Below are positions 22,049 to 22,057 of a stretch of DNA of 22,057 bases, one piece after another (the stretch's first letter is position 1; the number at the start of each line of letters is the position of its first letter). Location: NCBI GenBank assembly GCA_035416745.1, contig DAOLNV010000028.1:1-22057 (forward strand). Direction: 5' to 3'. The notes below the pieces were generated by a model. It saw only the letters and a list, made by a program, of their open reading frames with translations. It did not search any database and was not told where the DNA came from. This DNA is from Candidatus Hydrogenedentota bacterium. GTDB lineage: Bacteria > Hydrogenedentota > Hydrogenedentia > Hydrogenedentales > SLHB01. A program made the translations under genes and the position numbers.

Positions 22049-22057
22049 TGTTGAGAC

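Noticed and set aside
1..22057. CRISPR arrays, insertion sequences, integrases, rRNA
   Set aside because: No regularly spaced repeats, transposase or recombinase motifs, or rRNA sequences were recognised on either strand.

Overview
The window is about 22 kb of bacterial chromosome, and every gene I can support lies on the minus strand, so transcription runs from right to left. The signs are Gram-negative: a TolC-like outer-membrane lipoprotein with a HlyD-type adaptor, several lipobox signal peptides and an exported sialidase-like protein. The combination of sulfatase-superfamily lipoproteins, an RpiB with a GPPP loop insertion and a TolC/HlyD/MacB-type operon suits Planctomycetota or a related candidate phylum such as Hydrogenedentota. 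I infer this from gene content alone and it is not diagnostic.

Layout in the direction of transcription. (1) 22048-20948: exported sialidase (BNR/Asp-box) protein; its true start may lie beyond the edge. (2) 20922-18374: rpiB, hslU and a pgeF-type gene, tightly packed; no hslV is visible. (3) 18280-11006: a core translation operon rimP-nusA-infB-ylxP-rbfA-nrnA-truB-ribF, with mostly overlapping or nearly touching genes. Its leader has a good promoter followed at once by a terminator-like hairpin, a possible attenuator. (4) 9923-4217: a tripartite transport operon (TolC-like lipoprotein, long HlyD-like adaptor, LolD/MacB-type ATPase, MacB/FtsX-type permease) with coupled or overlapping genes. 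(5) 4100-2892: a stand-alone Eis-like GNAT acetyltransferase. (6) 2817-2731: tRNA-Leu(CAA) with a near-consensus promoter and a terminator. (7) 2483-1: two tandem sulfatase-superfamily lipoprotein genes, the second running off the left edge.

The left end is the most unusual part. The two sulfatase-like genes and their leaders form a tandem duplication of about 1.41 kb. The block 921-1276 matches 2335-2690 without a mismatch by eye, and the repeat stops inside the 3' end of the tRNA-Leu gene, leaving a 20-nt tRNA remnant between the copies. Inside this block only the terminator hairpin has diverged, with paired changes. The two proteins are identical at both ends but strongly diverged in the loops around the active site, and both carry Thr where classical sulfatases have the formylglycine Cys/Ser.

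I see no CRISPR array, no transposase and no rRNA. The only stretch over 300 bases without a gene is 1070-1403; it holds the copy 1 leader, a -10 element, an inverted repeat, a terminator and the tRNA remnant.
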